Part shown: positions 11,502 to 22,763 of the stretch, piece after piece
Layout: every line of letters starts with the position of its first letter
Position numbering within the stretch: the stretch's first letter is position 1
DNA from: Sarocladium kiliense
Taxonomy: Eukaryota; Ascomycota; Sordariomycetes; Hypocreales; Sarocladiaceae
DNA length: 64,000 nt
NCBI GenBank assembly: GCA_030734395.1
Contig: JAUZTG010000041.1
Span: 1 to 64,000, forward strand
Direction of reading: 5' to 3'
Notes under the pieces: generated by a model
Told to the model about the DNA's origin: nothing
What the model saw: the letters and a program-made list of their open reading frames with translations, nothing else
Databases searched by the model: none
Program-made: the position numbers and the translations under genes

Positions 11502-12470
11502 TTACATGCCCTTCAGCAAGGTGACATCCAAATAAAACTCTGGTCCTATATAAACCTGCTACAGCAGTCCTTTTGCATCACAGTCTACATACCATCCATC
11601 GTAAGCTGTTTGACAAGCTCACCACCTCGATGTGCTGGTCGTGGACGGATCTTGCCCGCAGTAGCTTGCAGAGATGTTCGAAATTTTCTATGATTCCGAC
11701 GCTGATCGCATCGATTTTACGTATACGACAGCGCATCAGGTGTGAGTTGCGCAACCATAGGGCTACATGTATGGCGTGTCTGACATCCAATAGGATGAAA
11801 AGTGTACGAACGGCACAGATGATGTTTCAGCCCGCGGAGACTGATAAAATATTAACATTTACAGAGACAGAGATAGCTGTGGGTCGACGGTGTGCCGCAC
11901 GCTGGCTGGAAGCAAGGCTGTGAGTGATGAGAAAAAGAAAGCTTTATGGGGGTCGTTTCATATCTTTCGGTATTTGCAGCTCTGATCACAGGCTACTGGC
12001 CAAGACACATTCCTCACGGCATGAAGAGGCCCGCCCACTCTTGGTATCTAGAACCTAACTGGTTCCAAGATGTGACCGGGGGATGGAAGGTTTGCTCTGT
12101 CGTTGGCGGCACTCGGGTCATATAGGCTAAGGCGGTTGTTCCCGCCTCGTTTGGAATTACAAGATGTTTTCGGAACCTGACTTTAGAAAAGTGTCGGAGA
12201 CCCTTACCTTGATCACGGCACGAGCCACTGGAACCAAGGGCACGATATGCATTCCCACATTCAGCCTGCCTAGATCCGAAGTCATCGTCAATGCTCCACT
12301 GGCCCTAATACAAAGATAAAAAAAGGCGCCGGGCTGCATGGAATTGTATGGGCCTGAGGTTTCCATTTCTGTAACAGCATGTTTGAAGGCGTACACATTG
12401 CCTTTGACGTTCTCTCCAGAGCATCATGGTGTCTAACACCTTTTGGAGCTATGAAGACAAACGGTTATCC
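11502..12470. other. Intergenic interval between convergent genes
   Basis: Lies between the 3' ends of the 7-TM gene and the P450 locus. It should hold both terminators; an AATAAA-like element (CAAATAAAACT) is visible about 30 bp after the 7-TM stop codon. No further gene seen. Confidence 0.5.
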
Positions 12471-14292
12471 TTAATCCCATCGATGCAAAAAGCCTTCATT
12501 TGCCTCAAATTGTGCTTTCACCATCTTCACATGAATTTCGCTTAGAGGCACAAAGCGCACCTTGAAGGCTTTCACGAAGTGCAGGAACCCCTCATCGTAC
12601 ATGTCGTATCCTGTGTCCAGGGCACCATCCGTCTCGATCCGGAACGTCCAGAGCAGCTGAGCCATGATGCGCCATTGGACCCGCTCGGCAAGATGGATTC
12701 CAGGGCAGATACGTCGGCCGACACCGTATGTGTAATGATCGCGATCCACCCACGACGCAGACGCGGCGAGTTCTGGAGCCAGTTTGTCTGCCGTCTCGAG
12801 GAATCGGTCGGGATCATATGTCTGTGGGTTACAGTCAAAGCGTTCATCGAAATTGATAGCTGTCGGCGGGACCATGATGATGCTGCCTTTTGGTATGAGC
12901 ATACCCTTGTACCAATTATCCTTCTTTGCGTAGTGAGGACCGCCGGTGGGGAGACTGTTCTTTCGTCAGACGTATTCGCATTACGAGAAAAGGAAGAGAC
13001 TCACGCTGCTCTCATGCGCAGGCTCTCCTTGACGATGCAGTTAACATAGGGGAGTCTATCAAAATCAGACCATTCCGGCATCCTTTCAGTCCCGCAAACA
13101 CGATGCAGTTCCTCGCGTGCCTTGTCTTGACACTGAGCGTTCTGTGAAAGGAATAGAATCGAAGCCAAAGTGTGACCAGAAGTTGTATCTGCAGCTCCCA
13201 TCTGCATGGTCCCGAAGAAATTGTTCGTCTGAGAGTACGAGAGGGTTATGTCGGGGACGATGTCCTCGTCAAGAACCCGATCCATCAACGACTCTCGCCT
13301 GTCTCCATTGCGACGGCGCTCCTCCACTCGCTCACGTGCCTCAGCCCATAGACTGGAAATATTCTGATAGCTTTCATATGCAACTTGGAGGGGTTTGTTC
13401 AAGCGATCAGGAAGCAATCTAAGGATCGGTATTGGTCAACGGGAAGATAGGATCCTGGGGCAAAGGCCTTGTTCACCTGGGACAGTCTTAATATAATCCA
13501 CAAAAGGCGAACGAGACATTCGCTTACCTCGTCTATTGACCGGTACACGGCCTGTGATCATCAGCAATTGGTACTCCTGGGCAGTTGAGCCGCGACTTAC
13601 ATAGCCCCAATAGCTATCCAGATCCGGTGCGCGATGTCCAAAAAGTGTGATTGTACTATTGGAGGCGGTGGTTCGTTTCACGCTTTCACGGAACTCCTCG
13701 GGTTTTGTAAGTAGATCGAGCATCAGTTGACTGACTCTGTACGTGGATAAGCGAGATGTTTATTTGCACTATGATCGGGGGCTCGTACTCAGCAATCTGT
13801 ATGGGTTGCAGCACAGTGTCCAGGTTCTTCGGCGAAAGGTAGGTGCTGACAATCTTGCGTTGCACTCGCCACATTGGGCCTTCGTACATGAACGAAATAT
13901 TCTCATGCTGCAGAGCGGCTTCAATTTGTCTATCCGGTGGTCTATCGTTGTAGAGAGCACCTTTGCGGCTCAGAAGCTCGAACACTGCCTCTCTGTCGCT
14001 GAGCACGACCATTGTAGTGCGACCGATTTTAAGTGAGTAGACTGAACCATACTCGTCTGCCCATTCTTTGAACCTAAGCGTCCCGTTAGCAAGATGGGGG
14101 GATAGAAGTGTTTGTGAGATCCTAGCCTACTTGGTATGCAGCCCTTTCAGTCGAATCAAGTGTGCGTTACCTAGGACTGGAACAGTAGGTGGCCCAGGCG
14201 GCAGATGGTTCTCTCTTCTCCCAAATGTGAGAATCTTGTAAAGCACCCATGCAGTCGGGGGTAGCCCAAAGAGAGATTGTGAAAGCGGTCAT
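12471..14292 (-). pseudogene. Cytochrome P450 monooxygenase, probably frameshifted
   Basis: A nearly full-length fungal P450 of the type with a proline-rich hinge (LPPGPPTVPVLGN). It has the I-helix motif GAADTTSGH, the ExxR motif ESLR and the haem-binding loop YGVGRRICPG. I placed splice sites at about 14133, 13795, 13601, 13531 and 12995, and all join cleanly. Two joints do not work. Near 14268-14276 the ATG frame (MTAFTISL) runs out of frame with the conserved membrane-anchor/hinge region, consistent with a 2-base loss or 1-base gain in a CT run. Near 13433-13440 the conserved stretch AFAPGSYLPVDQ and the following PILRLLPDRL are in different frames, consistent with one missing base. Either the gene is dead or the assembly has two indel errors. 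Cys-ligand loop and other motifs are intact, so decay would be recent. Confidence 0.75.
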
Positions 14293-15550
14293 AGTTGGGG
14301 TGGGTTGGAAAAGAAGACCCCGGTTCCAAAAGAGAAATGCTCTGTAGCAGATCGAGACAAAATAATCGGGGAAACTTGGCTGCTGCGCTTTTATAAGACA
14401 CATGGCTGAATCCAGGTGAAGGTCAACCTTGACGGATCTTGTCACCATTTTCCAATTTGGGCAACGGATTTCAGCGATGGCCCACGTCCCTTAGCGATCG
14501 ATACCTTGCTCTGCAGGGGGCTGCTTACTGCATATTCACATGCTCGCTCCTGCAGCAGCGTAGCAGTTGAGGTGGTACCTCTGATATCCTGGCAAATCAG
14601 ACTTTAGAGACGCATGTCGCTGAATGAGGGTTCCCGAATATGATGGACAGGCATGCTTCTTTATCCACGATCGAGATCTTACAGGGGCTGATTAATCGTT
14701 ACGTTTCCCCAAGAGGACACTGTTAAGGTGGATCTTGAGATGCGATTGCGCATGGCGGACGTGGGAACCAGATCTGATACGTATTCTATTCAGAATATCT
14801 CATCGCGGTACATCGCCCTATCATCAAGCTCTAGTCATCGTCGCCCGGGCTGTCAATCCATGAAACACATGGAGTCTGACCACGAAGTACGAGGTCATAC
14901 CGGGCCCAAACTGAAGTCAACATGCGGTTTGCAGCGCGAACGGGGTGCCTAGGGTTGTACACGCCGGTTGACTCATCCAGAGGTTACCGGGCTAATGAGA
15001 GTTGAAGCGCCTTCACCTCCTCCCACCATGACATATGAGGCGAAAAGCGTCAAGCGGAGTTATACGTTCCAGGCATCTTGACATTCCGAAAGCGCAGCCA
15101 GGGTTACGACACAGGCAACAGCAATGTAATTTTATGCCACTACCCGAGCCTCAACATTGGGTTGTCGGCGATCTATCGGTCATTATGAATGGTGAGGGCC
15201 AACCAGCAGCTGTAACGGAAACAATTTCTTTAGTTGAGTTCAGGTCCAAGGACGTAACGGAAGAGTTTACTTTATCGGAATGCGAAGGCGCATGGCAAGA
15301 CTCCATGGACGGGCATTTGGAATTCCTCAATACCCAGAGACATGGTCCGTTTGATGAGGAGACGATCGTCTTATGTGAGAGGCTTGGGATCATCTCCCAG
15401 CGGAGAAAGTGACGAAGACGTGAACGAAGATCTGTGCAGCCGCGCTGAGGCATACTGTGGAATGTGATCGATCGAGAACCATGAGCTCCTCCATCGACTT
15501 CATATCTCGGCCTAACAAAGGCTAATCCCTCGATCCGCTTGTTTTTCCTG
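14293..15550. other. Gene-free interval
   Basis: Between the 5' end of the P450 locus and the 3' end of the copper oxidase. A 125-codon plus-strand frame (15035-15412) has no recognisable features and is not annotated as a gene. Confidence 0.5.
14388..14395 (-). promoter_or_regulatory. TATA box of the P450 gene
   Basis: TATAAAAG on the minus strand, 96 bp upstream of the ATG at 14292-14290. Its position supports that ATG as the original start, and thus the frameshift just after it. Confidence 0.55.
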
Positions 15551-17611
15551 CTAGAGGGTCACACGAATAGTGCGAGCAACGCTGGGCACCCCATTCCCGT
15601 TCATCACGAACAACATCCAGTACCCGGGAGTCATGATCCCCGCATCATTCGGTATACTCGCAGAGTACGAGCCGCCACTTCCCGCAAGCTGCAGTGGAAC
15701 GCGCCTTTGATCAGTGTTGATGGAATGGGTAGCACTTCCATAACGGATGAGCGATGCTGATCCGATACCGCCGCTCGTCTGGAATGATAAGGTTCCGCCG
15801 ATCGCGACTTGAGTGCCGCCCCCAGTAATTGATGGCCGACTTGCAAGCTGACCATTTGAGGCATATAGGTACGCTGGTGTGAAGACTTGAGCGTTGAAGT
15901 GGTTTGTCGTGCAACCACCGCACAGGCCACCACCGCCAACAAGCACGGTAGCATCTGGCAGCAGCAATGCGATGCTATGATAGGTGCGTGGAATCGAATT
16001 CGATGTCTGCGCAATGAATGAATTAGAGCTAGGCTTATAGAGTTCGGGAATGAGCCTGGCCTGGGCATCGGAAAACGGAGCTCCACGACCCTGTCCTCCA
16101 GCAAGGAAGACCGACCCATCCGGTAAGACGGCAGAGTTGTGGAAGATGCGGCTGTAAGCCAGGCCGCCTGAGATTGTCTGAGCCGTTGCTGGAGACCCTG
16201 GGTTGCTGATAGTAATAAGGTGGGCGTTTGTAGTCGCGTCACGGTCTTGGTAGGAGGTTGAGCCGCCAAAGGTCAGGATTTTACCAGCGACAGCGTCAAA
16301 CATCACTGCATTGCCACACATCTGATCCGGGGCGCTGTTGCGGCTCCCGGCACTGACAGTATCCCCAGAACCATCCGTGTTGATCCAGTGCATCGCGGTG
16401 CTGGGACCAGCCTGGAAGACGGAGCCGTTCCGCCATCCGAATATCCATACATGATTGTCAGATCGGAAGAGACCTTGATGATCCTGAGTCAACATTGGGA
16501 TAACCTCTGCGTCAGGCAAAAGTGTCCACTGCTGTGTATCCGGATCATACACTTCGCCAGGCTTGTTGAACTCGCCACCACTCCATGAGCCTCCAATTGT
16601 GAAGATCCGACCATCAGATAAGGTAACAGACGATTGGTAACCTCGAGCAATCTGCATATCAGGGCCTGAGATCCAAGACTCTGTCCCTGGATCGTAGATG
16701 GAAGTGCGCGCAGCGTCATTGCCACCAGTCACGATCATTTGGCCATCCTCATCCATAGAGATACCTGGGCAGAACATGTCATGTCTCGTGTTCTGGATCG
16801 TGCGCTGTGAGATGATGTTGGTCAACCGATCCCATGTGGCTGTAAAGGTGTATCCTCGATTGCCACCCCCGAAGTCATCGTATCTCCAAGCAGACCATGT
16901 AACAACTTTGCCCGTGGGCGGGTCAATGAATGCAGCGGCTGGAACGATTGGGAAGTCGATTGTGGCGCCCCAAGTACCCAGGGCGGTGTTTTGCGTCTTC
17001 GCGTTGGCCGAGTATAAGTTGAGCTCTGCGATACTGGCGAATTGGTTGTTTCCGTTGGCTTCAGTTAAAGCTCGTAGTCTCACGTAGCGGGCAGAGTGAG
17101 GCTCAAAGTTGGAGAATTTCTCGGTACTATCGCCGAACCATGTCCCAAAAGCAACCAGGGGACCAAAGTTCGTCCCGTCAGTGCTCAGCAGCACCTCATG
17201 ACGTGCGATAAAGCCGTTTGTGTTGCCATCATTTCGAGGCCGCATTGCCAGCCCAGTTACGACACGGGTTGAACCCAGATCGATTGTTATAATATGAGGT
17301 GGCTGAGGGGTACTGCCTTGGTAGGCTGTATGCCAGAAGGTCCCAGCGTTCCCATCGAAAACCCTTGAGCATGGATTCGCGCTATGAGCTGAGCTGCAAG
17401 TCACAGTCCACCCAGTTCGACTCATCAGAGTACCGAGGGGGGCGGCAGCAAGCATACTGAATTCTGCCAGCGTCTGCTCAGACTCACTGGTGTTCCCATC
17501 CAGGCTCTCAATCGTAATGTTGCGAAACTCCTCATCCTGGGCCGTCACGGGAGTTGCACCCCATAAGGCTGTGAGGCTTATGAAGGAAGATAACACCAAT
17601 ATTCGCCTCAT
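15551..17611 (-). CDS. Galactose-oxidase-type copper radical oxidase (AA5) with CBM32
   Basis: Intronless, 686 residues, about the length of Fusarium galactose oxidase (GaoA). In order: signal peptide (about 1-24), a likely propeptide to about residue 60, an F5/8-type-C (CBM32-like) sugar-binding domain (about 62-201), a seven-bladed kelch catalytic domain, and a C-terminal immunoglobulin-like domain (about 580-686). Known active-site residues are all present. Cys281 (HDMFCPG) and Tyr325 (ARGYQSS) would form the thioether cofactor, and Trp343 (GGSWSGG) stacks on it. Tyr544 and His545 (PRTYHSIA) and His629 (SATHSINTDQRR) complete the copper site. The secreted enzyme should oxidise a primary alcohol such as the C6 of galactose to an aldehyde, making H2O2. 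A TTATAAG element lies about 135 bp upstream. Confidence 0.95.
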   Translation of the reverse strand: MRRILVLSSFISLTALWGATPVTAQDEEFRNITIESLDGNTSESEQTLAEFSMLAAAPLGTLMSRTGWTVTCSSAHSANPCSRVFDGNAGTFWHTAYQGSTPQPPHIITIDLGSTRVVTGLAMRPRNDGNTNGFIARHEVLLSTDGTNFGPLVAFGTWFGDSTEKFSNFEPHSARYVRLRALTEANGNNQFASIAELNLYSANAKTQNTALGTWGATIDFPIVPAAAFIDPPTGKVVTWSAWRYDDFGGGNRGYTFTATWDRLTNIISQRTIQNTRHDMFCPGISMDEDGQMIVTGGNDAARTSIYDPGTESWISGPDMQIARGYQSSVTLSDGRIFTIGGSWSGGEFNKPGEVYDPDTQQWTLLPDAEVIPMLTQDHQGLFRSDNHVWIFGWRNGSVFQAGPSTAMHWINTDGSGDTVSAGSRNSAPDQMCGNAVMFDAVAGKILTFGGSTSYQDRDATTNAHLITISNPGSPATAQTISGGLAYSRIFHNSAVLPDGSVFLAGGQGRGAPFSDAQARLIPELYKPSSNSFIAQTSNSIPRTYHSIALLLPDATVLVGGGGLCGGCTTNHFNAQVFTPAYLYASNGQLASRPSITGGGTQVAIGGTLSFQTSGGIGSASLIRYGSATHSINTDQRRVPLQLAGSGGSYSASIPNDAGIMTPGYWMLFVMNGNGVPSVARTIRVTL

Positions 17612-19447
17612 CTTGAAAGAAGAGAGAGAAAGCTTTTACCTGAAAGCAGTCACAGTCTTTCAGGAGTTATCGCAACGGCAATGTAATAGAAAATATGAGG
17701 AAGATTCGGCAGAGGTTGAGATGAGATTGGGGTTCGCTCTCAAGTACTTATAAGGACTACACCAGTTTGTCTTCACAAGGTCCACGGCCTACCAAGACTT
17801 GGAGCCTTCCTTCCTGGGGGCATGCTCAAGTGATCCGAATGGTGGGAGCGCATCGGTGAACTTTACAGCTTGGTCTATCCTGGGAATTGGGTTACATTCG
17901 GCGCACGGCTGACCATTGGCGGCTCACGATCGGTGTTGGTGGGGTCAAGCCGATTGCGCTCTTCCATGAAAGGAATGAGCTGCAAGGTTAGCTTCATTGA
18001 CGATGATCATTCACTTGATTCCGCGTCCTCTCTTTGAGTTCGACTACCCCTGACTAACGAAGTAAGACAAGCTCGTGCTCGACTAATTTCGACGCCACAG
18101 ACAAGAGTTTGCTTTTGTCCTCGAGAGCCCCCCAATCATGATGCTGATCGTTACCCGACCCGGATTCCTGCGTCTCGAGCTGAGCTTCCGGCTTTCTCGC
18201 CCGTTCCATCCAGAAGGTCGCTTGCTGCAGCTCATAAAATATGTGGCGTTAGAAGAGCATTGTGATACGCCGTGAGTACAGCTGGTGCTGACGCGAACCG
18301 CTCTAGTTGAACAAGCCACAAGACATTCGTATATGTGGGAGCCAACGAACCAAGGACGAAAAAAACATGATCAGCAAATCAGAAACAGCCCAAGTGCATG
18401 AACAATACGAAAAGCGCCCTAGCCGGTGCTAAGCTGCAGTCGCCAAGACGGCTGGACATTGCCTAGTATCTCGCCTGGTAGCGGCTGAAAGTTCCTAAGA
18501 CGGACGGGTTGGGCCGCCAGCGTGGTGAAATTGAGGACTCGCAGCAGGCGCTTCAATGTAACAAAGGCATTGTCCTTGGCACAACGTGGCGAGTGTATTT
18601 CTCTCGTGTCCCGAGAGAACCTAGGGGGGGTTTATCAACGTCTTTACTTGTGTAAGTCAGGGGCAACTGATGATGGGGCCTCTGCACACACAAGATGCAG
18701 GCTAGCCCTCGGTGCCAAGTAACAATAGAATGGTCCCTCCTTGTTCATAGATTTCTCTCCCAGAAGGCGAGAGCTTGTCCAGGCGTGGACGAAGATCAAC
18801 ATCTGGGAAAGGTGCCATCCACCATCCTACTGCAGTATCATTTTCTCGGTAGCTGCCGGATCAACACTTCTCCACTGCCCAATCTGCAGCACTGACTCCA
18901 GCGTAAAGTCATATGCTCTTGCCTTGGGATACTCAAACTATGCTTTCCAGGTTCCCAGTGCCAGGAACAGCGGTGACATGGTTTGTGCCCAGCTGGCTGA
19001 AGGCCAAGTTCAGCCCGTCGCGGTCTTGTAGCCCATTGCGCCTGAACGTTCCGAGTGTCGGGAGCTGAGCTCCATCGTGACATCTGAGATAATCCATGCT
19101 GGAATCCTCTTTCGGATCTGCGGAGTAATCTGCGGGTCGCACCGCTTCGTAGTAAACCCCGGAGCGCCATACGTACTATTGAAGTTGCACAAGTAAACCC
19201 TGACACTTTTGGATCCGGATTAAGCGTCCGCTCTGTCCAAATGATTGAACACGATGCTGCCAACAGAGACTCCTGCGCCCTGACACATAAGGTAAAAGTG
19301 ATATTGAGGAGATAGCCTCCACAGGAGGGCTCATAGGGCTATGGCCCCGATCTACTGCGTATCAGAGACTGTTATTAGGCTTCGCAGATTCGGAAGACAA
19401 GTCATTTTAGGCGCCTCTAGGAACTCTACATCTGTATCGGCAGCATC
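17612..19447. other. Gene-free interval
   Basis: About 1.8 kb with no supported gene. It contains the promoter of the copper oxidase on the left and the 3' region of the glutaminase on the right. Confidence 0.5.
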
Positions 19448-20845
19448 TCACCAGCTGTCCGTCTTCTGCAGTGTTGAGCAACCACGGCCTCCAATGTGAT
19501 CCCTGGCCTCGCCTTCCGTCTGCACAATGATTGGACGCTGAGCGTCGGTGTTGCCCTTGACTTCCTTGGGGAAGACGCGTGATGGATCCACAATTACCAC
19601 GCTCCTGTCCTCGAGCAGAAGACGTCGAACAACTTCGCTGATAACTCTTTGCGCAACCCCACTGAGAGAATAGACGTCGCGGAAAGACAGAACAACTGCA
19701 CAAGCATCGGCATGGGCGCCAGACCCAGGATCGGCCGCGTCGGGTTCACCCAGTTCGCGTTGGACAGCACGACTGAGACGCTCGGAGCCAGCAAAACGAA
19801 CAGCACCTCTCAGACTGAAGATGATTACCTCGCGGTGACAGTTCCTGTTGTGTGGCTCGCTTTCGCCTGCGACGATTGTCGCGACTGATGTGCGGACGGT
19901 GGCTCTTGCGATCTGGCTCGCCTCCATCATGTGAAGTCCCATGTCTCCAGACATCTGTTCGCAGATAGCAACACCCCGAACACTGTTACCACGCTCATCC
20001 AGTTTCGGCGAGAAAGCAGCTAGGCCGACCTGGCCCGGCAATGCGCCTAGAATGCCACCCGCAACGCCGCTCTTCGCGGGGATCCCGACATTGGAAACCC
20101 AGTCTCCCGCGGCATCGTACATACCGCAGGTCGTCATGACAGACAACACCTGGCGAACGCTTCTCTGAGGGATTATATGCTCACCAGTGACAGGGTGCAC
20201 ACCGGCGTTGCACAGCGTAGCTGCCATCATGGCTAGATCTCGCACATTGACGTTAATGGAGCATTGGCGGATGTAGCCCCTCACCACCTCTTGTGGGTTG
20301 CACGTAATGATCCCAGCAGCCTTCAGCATGTGGCCGATTCCCATGTTCCGGTCGCCATCCTTAAGCTCGGCTTCATAGACCTCCTCATCCACGTGCAGCT
20401 CTCGTCCTGCGAGCTTAGAGAGTGCCTTCAGGATGCGATCCGTCCGCTCCTCTGCAGTCGCATTCGGGCCAACGACCAAAGAATGCGCAGTAATTGCGCC
20501 GGCGTTGATCATTGGGTTCATAGGCCGATTGGTGCCCCTCTCCAGTGAGAGCTCGTTGAAAGCATCTCCTGAAGGCTCAACACCAATTTTCTCCAATACC
20601 CTTTCCAGCCCCGAGTCCTCAATGGCCAATGCATAGACAAAAGCCTTCGAGATTGATTGAATGGAGAACTCGACGCGATCATCTCCAGCTGAGTACAGGT
20701 TGCCGTCAACCATAGCAATGGCCACAGCCAACTTGGACGTGTCTGCCCTGGCCAAAGTGTCAATGTACCCGGCCGGGGCTCCACGTTCAATTGGCCGTAC
20801 TTTCTCAAGCACAGCCGCGAGATAGTCTGGGATCGGAGATTTCAT
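19448..20845 (-). CDS. Bacterial-type glutaminase with STAS-like C-terminal domain
   Basis: Intronless. Using the ATG at 20845 the product is 465 residues. It hydrolyses glutamine to glutamate and ammonia. Residues 1-310 match the serine-dependent glutaminase family (GlsA/YbgJ, beta-lactamase-like fold). The S-x-x-K motif is in FSIQSISK (Ser64/Lys67), and NPMINAGAI, VSNVGIPAKSGVAGG and LPGQVGLAAFSP are conserved blocks. The C-terminal third (starting near HREVIIFSLRGAVRF) resembles a STAS domain, a combination familiar from bacteria. I chose this ATG because MKSPIPDYLAAVLEKVRP lines up with the usual family start; the frame continues upstream only to a TTG. No signal peptide, so likely cytosolic, unlike the secreted fungal GtaA-type glutaminases. 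Transfer from bacteria is possible. Confidence 0.9.
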   Translation of the reverse strand: MKSPIPDYLAAVLEKVRPIERGAPAGYIDTLARADTSKLAVAIAMVDGNLYSAGDDRVEFSIQSISKAFVYALAIEDSGLERVLEKIGVEPSGDAFNELSLERGTNRPMNPMINAGAITAHSLVVGPNATAEERTDRILKALSKLAGRELHVDEEVYEAELKDGDRNMGIGHMLKAAGIITCNPQEVVRGYIRQCSINVNVRDLAMMAATLCNAGVHPVTGEHIIPQRSVRQVLSVMTTCGMYDAAGDWVSNVGIPAKSGVAGGILGALPGQVGLAAFSPKLDERGNSVRGVAICEQMSGDMGLHMMEASQIARATVRTSVATIVAGESEPHNRNCHREVIIFSLRGAVRFAGSERLSRAVQRELGEPDAADPGSGAHADACAVVLSFRDVYSLSGVAQRVISEVVRRLLLEDRSVVIVDPSRVFPKEVKGNTDAQRPIIVQTEGEARDHIGGRGCSTLQKTDSW

Positions 20846-21415
20846 GTTGGTGAGGATCGTTGTGATGTCCGGATTATCTGTAAAGTCGACGTTCAAGCAC
20901 GTTCTCTGATAACGTGCAGCTCACAATATGCCGAAGCAAAAGTAGTGACAGCTACCCCGCGATGCGAAGTGGGATGAGAATTGACGCAGCGCCGTGGTTT
21001 GCCCAGCAGCGCCGCCGCTGAACGATCCATCTGAATCTAACGAGGCCTCGAACCTTGTTGGTCAATTCATCGGTCTATCCCAAAAGCGGACGGGTGGTAG
21101 AGCTGCAGCCAAGAATGATGAGTATGGATGGGTACGAGTAGCCATAAATGCAGCCGTAAGCTACTCCTACCAAGGAGCTAAGGAAACCTGCACAATGGCG
21201 ACAAATCAACGTGACGGATGATGTGTTGCAACTGGTCAAGGCGCATTAAGCAGTCTGGTGCGCTTTTAAATACGCAGCACTCTTCAATTCGTTCATGAAA
21301 TCTTTTCAATTGCCATGATTCCAGCCAATAACAGCTCTGCGGTATTGTAACTCGACACAACCCTTTCTCAAAATCAAGGAGTAAGGCAACACAGAGTTGC
21401 ACAGTCGCTTTCTGC
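20846..21415. other. Intergenic interval
   Basis: Glutaminase promoter and 3' end of the dehydrogenase gene, which is transcribed in the same direction. No other feature seen. Confidence 0.5.
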
Positions 21416-22763
21416 TTAGTTTGCAAGCCTGCTCACGAGCGCGCCGTGACGGTCTTCCCTCGTGCCCGGATCGAGCAGAATCTTGACCTCCTCCCTCTTC
21501 TCGAAACGCCTATAGGCTCGAGGAATATCCTCCAGACTCATCTCGTCGGTAAAGACGAATCCAGGCCGGGCGCGACCATTGCGAATGAGCTCGACCAGTT
21601 TCGGAATGATCTCATAGTACCGGACAATGCCAGACTGCAGTCGCAATTCCTTGAAATGAAGCACGCCAATTGGCAGTTTGATCACACCGGTAATGTGCTC
21701 ATAGCCTGGCGCAGGGTCGATTGGGCGCTCTGCTGGATAAGACCCTGCAACTCCCACACCGCCCAAACCACGAGTCACGGTGATAGCTTCTTGAATGACA
21801 TAGTCCTCCTGCGGTTCTAGCTCATCGTTCAATGCAGCCATTCCAACGGCGTCAATGGCGCGCTTGACACCGTTAGGGCGAAGACGGAGGATTTGCTTAG
21901 AAGCACTGCCACCTCGGGTAAAGTTGATAGGTACGGCGCCCATGCCTGCGGCTTTAGCCAGACGAGATGGAACATGGTCAACCACATAGACCAGGGATGC
22001 GCCTCTGATGATGGCACTGTATGCTGCCATGAGGCCGATGGGTCCGGCACCGAACACAGCGACAGTATCGCCAGGTTCGAAGCCAGACCAGTCCACAGCA
22101 CTCCAGCCCGTGGGGAAGACATCAGAGAGTGTTAGCCATTCCTTATCGTCCAAGGTAGGAGGGACCTTGATCAGAGAGCTGTCTGCCCAAGGGACACGGA
22201 CGTATTGCGCTTCATATCTTAGCAAGTTTCCTCATCTCGCAGGTGGCTAACTTACCTTGTAGTCCCTGTGATGACCCGGCAAGGGATGAAAGACCGACAG
22301 CCTGACGCCCTTCATCCTCCAAAACAGGAACCAAAGTTTGCTTGGGCGCAATCCGCCCATCCTCATGGAAGCTGATGATAACAACCCGGTCTCCTGGCTT
22401 TAAAAAGTCGACGGCGTCGCCAACTTTCTCCACAATACCGATAGCCTCGTGACCAAGGCCGGTCTGTTCGTCAACGCTGCCATAAAGTCCATGAATCAGG
22501 TGCAAGTCTGAACCACAGATGGTGCTTGTGGTGATGCGCACGATTGCATCTTCAGGTTCCTCCAACTTCGGTTTAGGGACATCTGTGACGATGAGCTTAC
22601 CAGGTACCGAGGTGAGCACTGCTGCCCGCATAGTCTTTCCCATGTAGCCACTATGACTCTGGTCTTTGTGACCGTTCGCTCCGTTGCTAGTCATCTTTGG
22701 GTGTTGAGAAAAGGAAAGTCCGAGTGCGAAGGGTAGGAGGCCAGAAGGAGTCGTGTCTGTCAT
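21416..22763 (-). CDS. Zinc-type alcohol dehydrogenase-like protein (MDR family)
   Basis: Two exons (22763-22256 and 22209-21416) with a 46-nt intron (GTAAGT donor, AAG acceptor) give 433 residues. Catalytic-domain features are TICGSDLH with Cys83, the zinc ligand or equivalent, and GHEAIG at 104-109. The Rossmann dinucleotide motif is VFGAGPIGL. Conserved blocks such as AQYVRVPWADSSLIKVP and LSDVFPTGW place it near the formaldehyde-dehydrogenase-like branch. The four cysteines that normally hold a structural zinc after GDRVV are absent: the roughly 45 residues between GDRVVI and QYVRVP contain none. A second in-frame ATG (residue 24, position 22694) is an alternative start. Substrate unknown. 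Confidence 0.9.

Noticed and set aside
12157..12396. 79-codon frame downstream of the P450
   Set aside because: It does not extend the P450, whose stop codon is well placed after the C-terminal region, and shows no features of its own.
9975..22763. Secondary-metabolite gene cluster around the P450 and oxidases
   Set aside because: No PKS, NRPS, terpene synthase or pathway regulator is present, the P450 appears broken, and the genes are separated by 0.6-2 kb of ordinary intergenic sequence.
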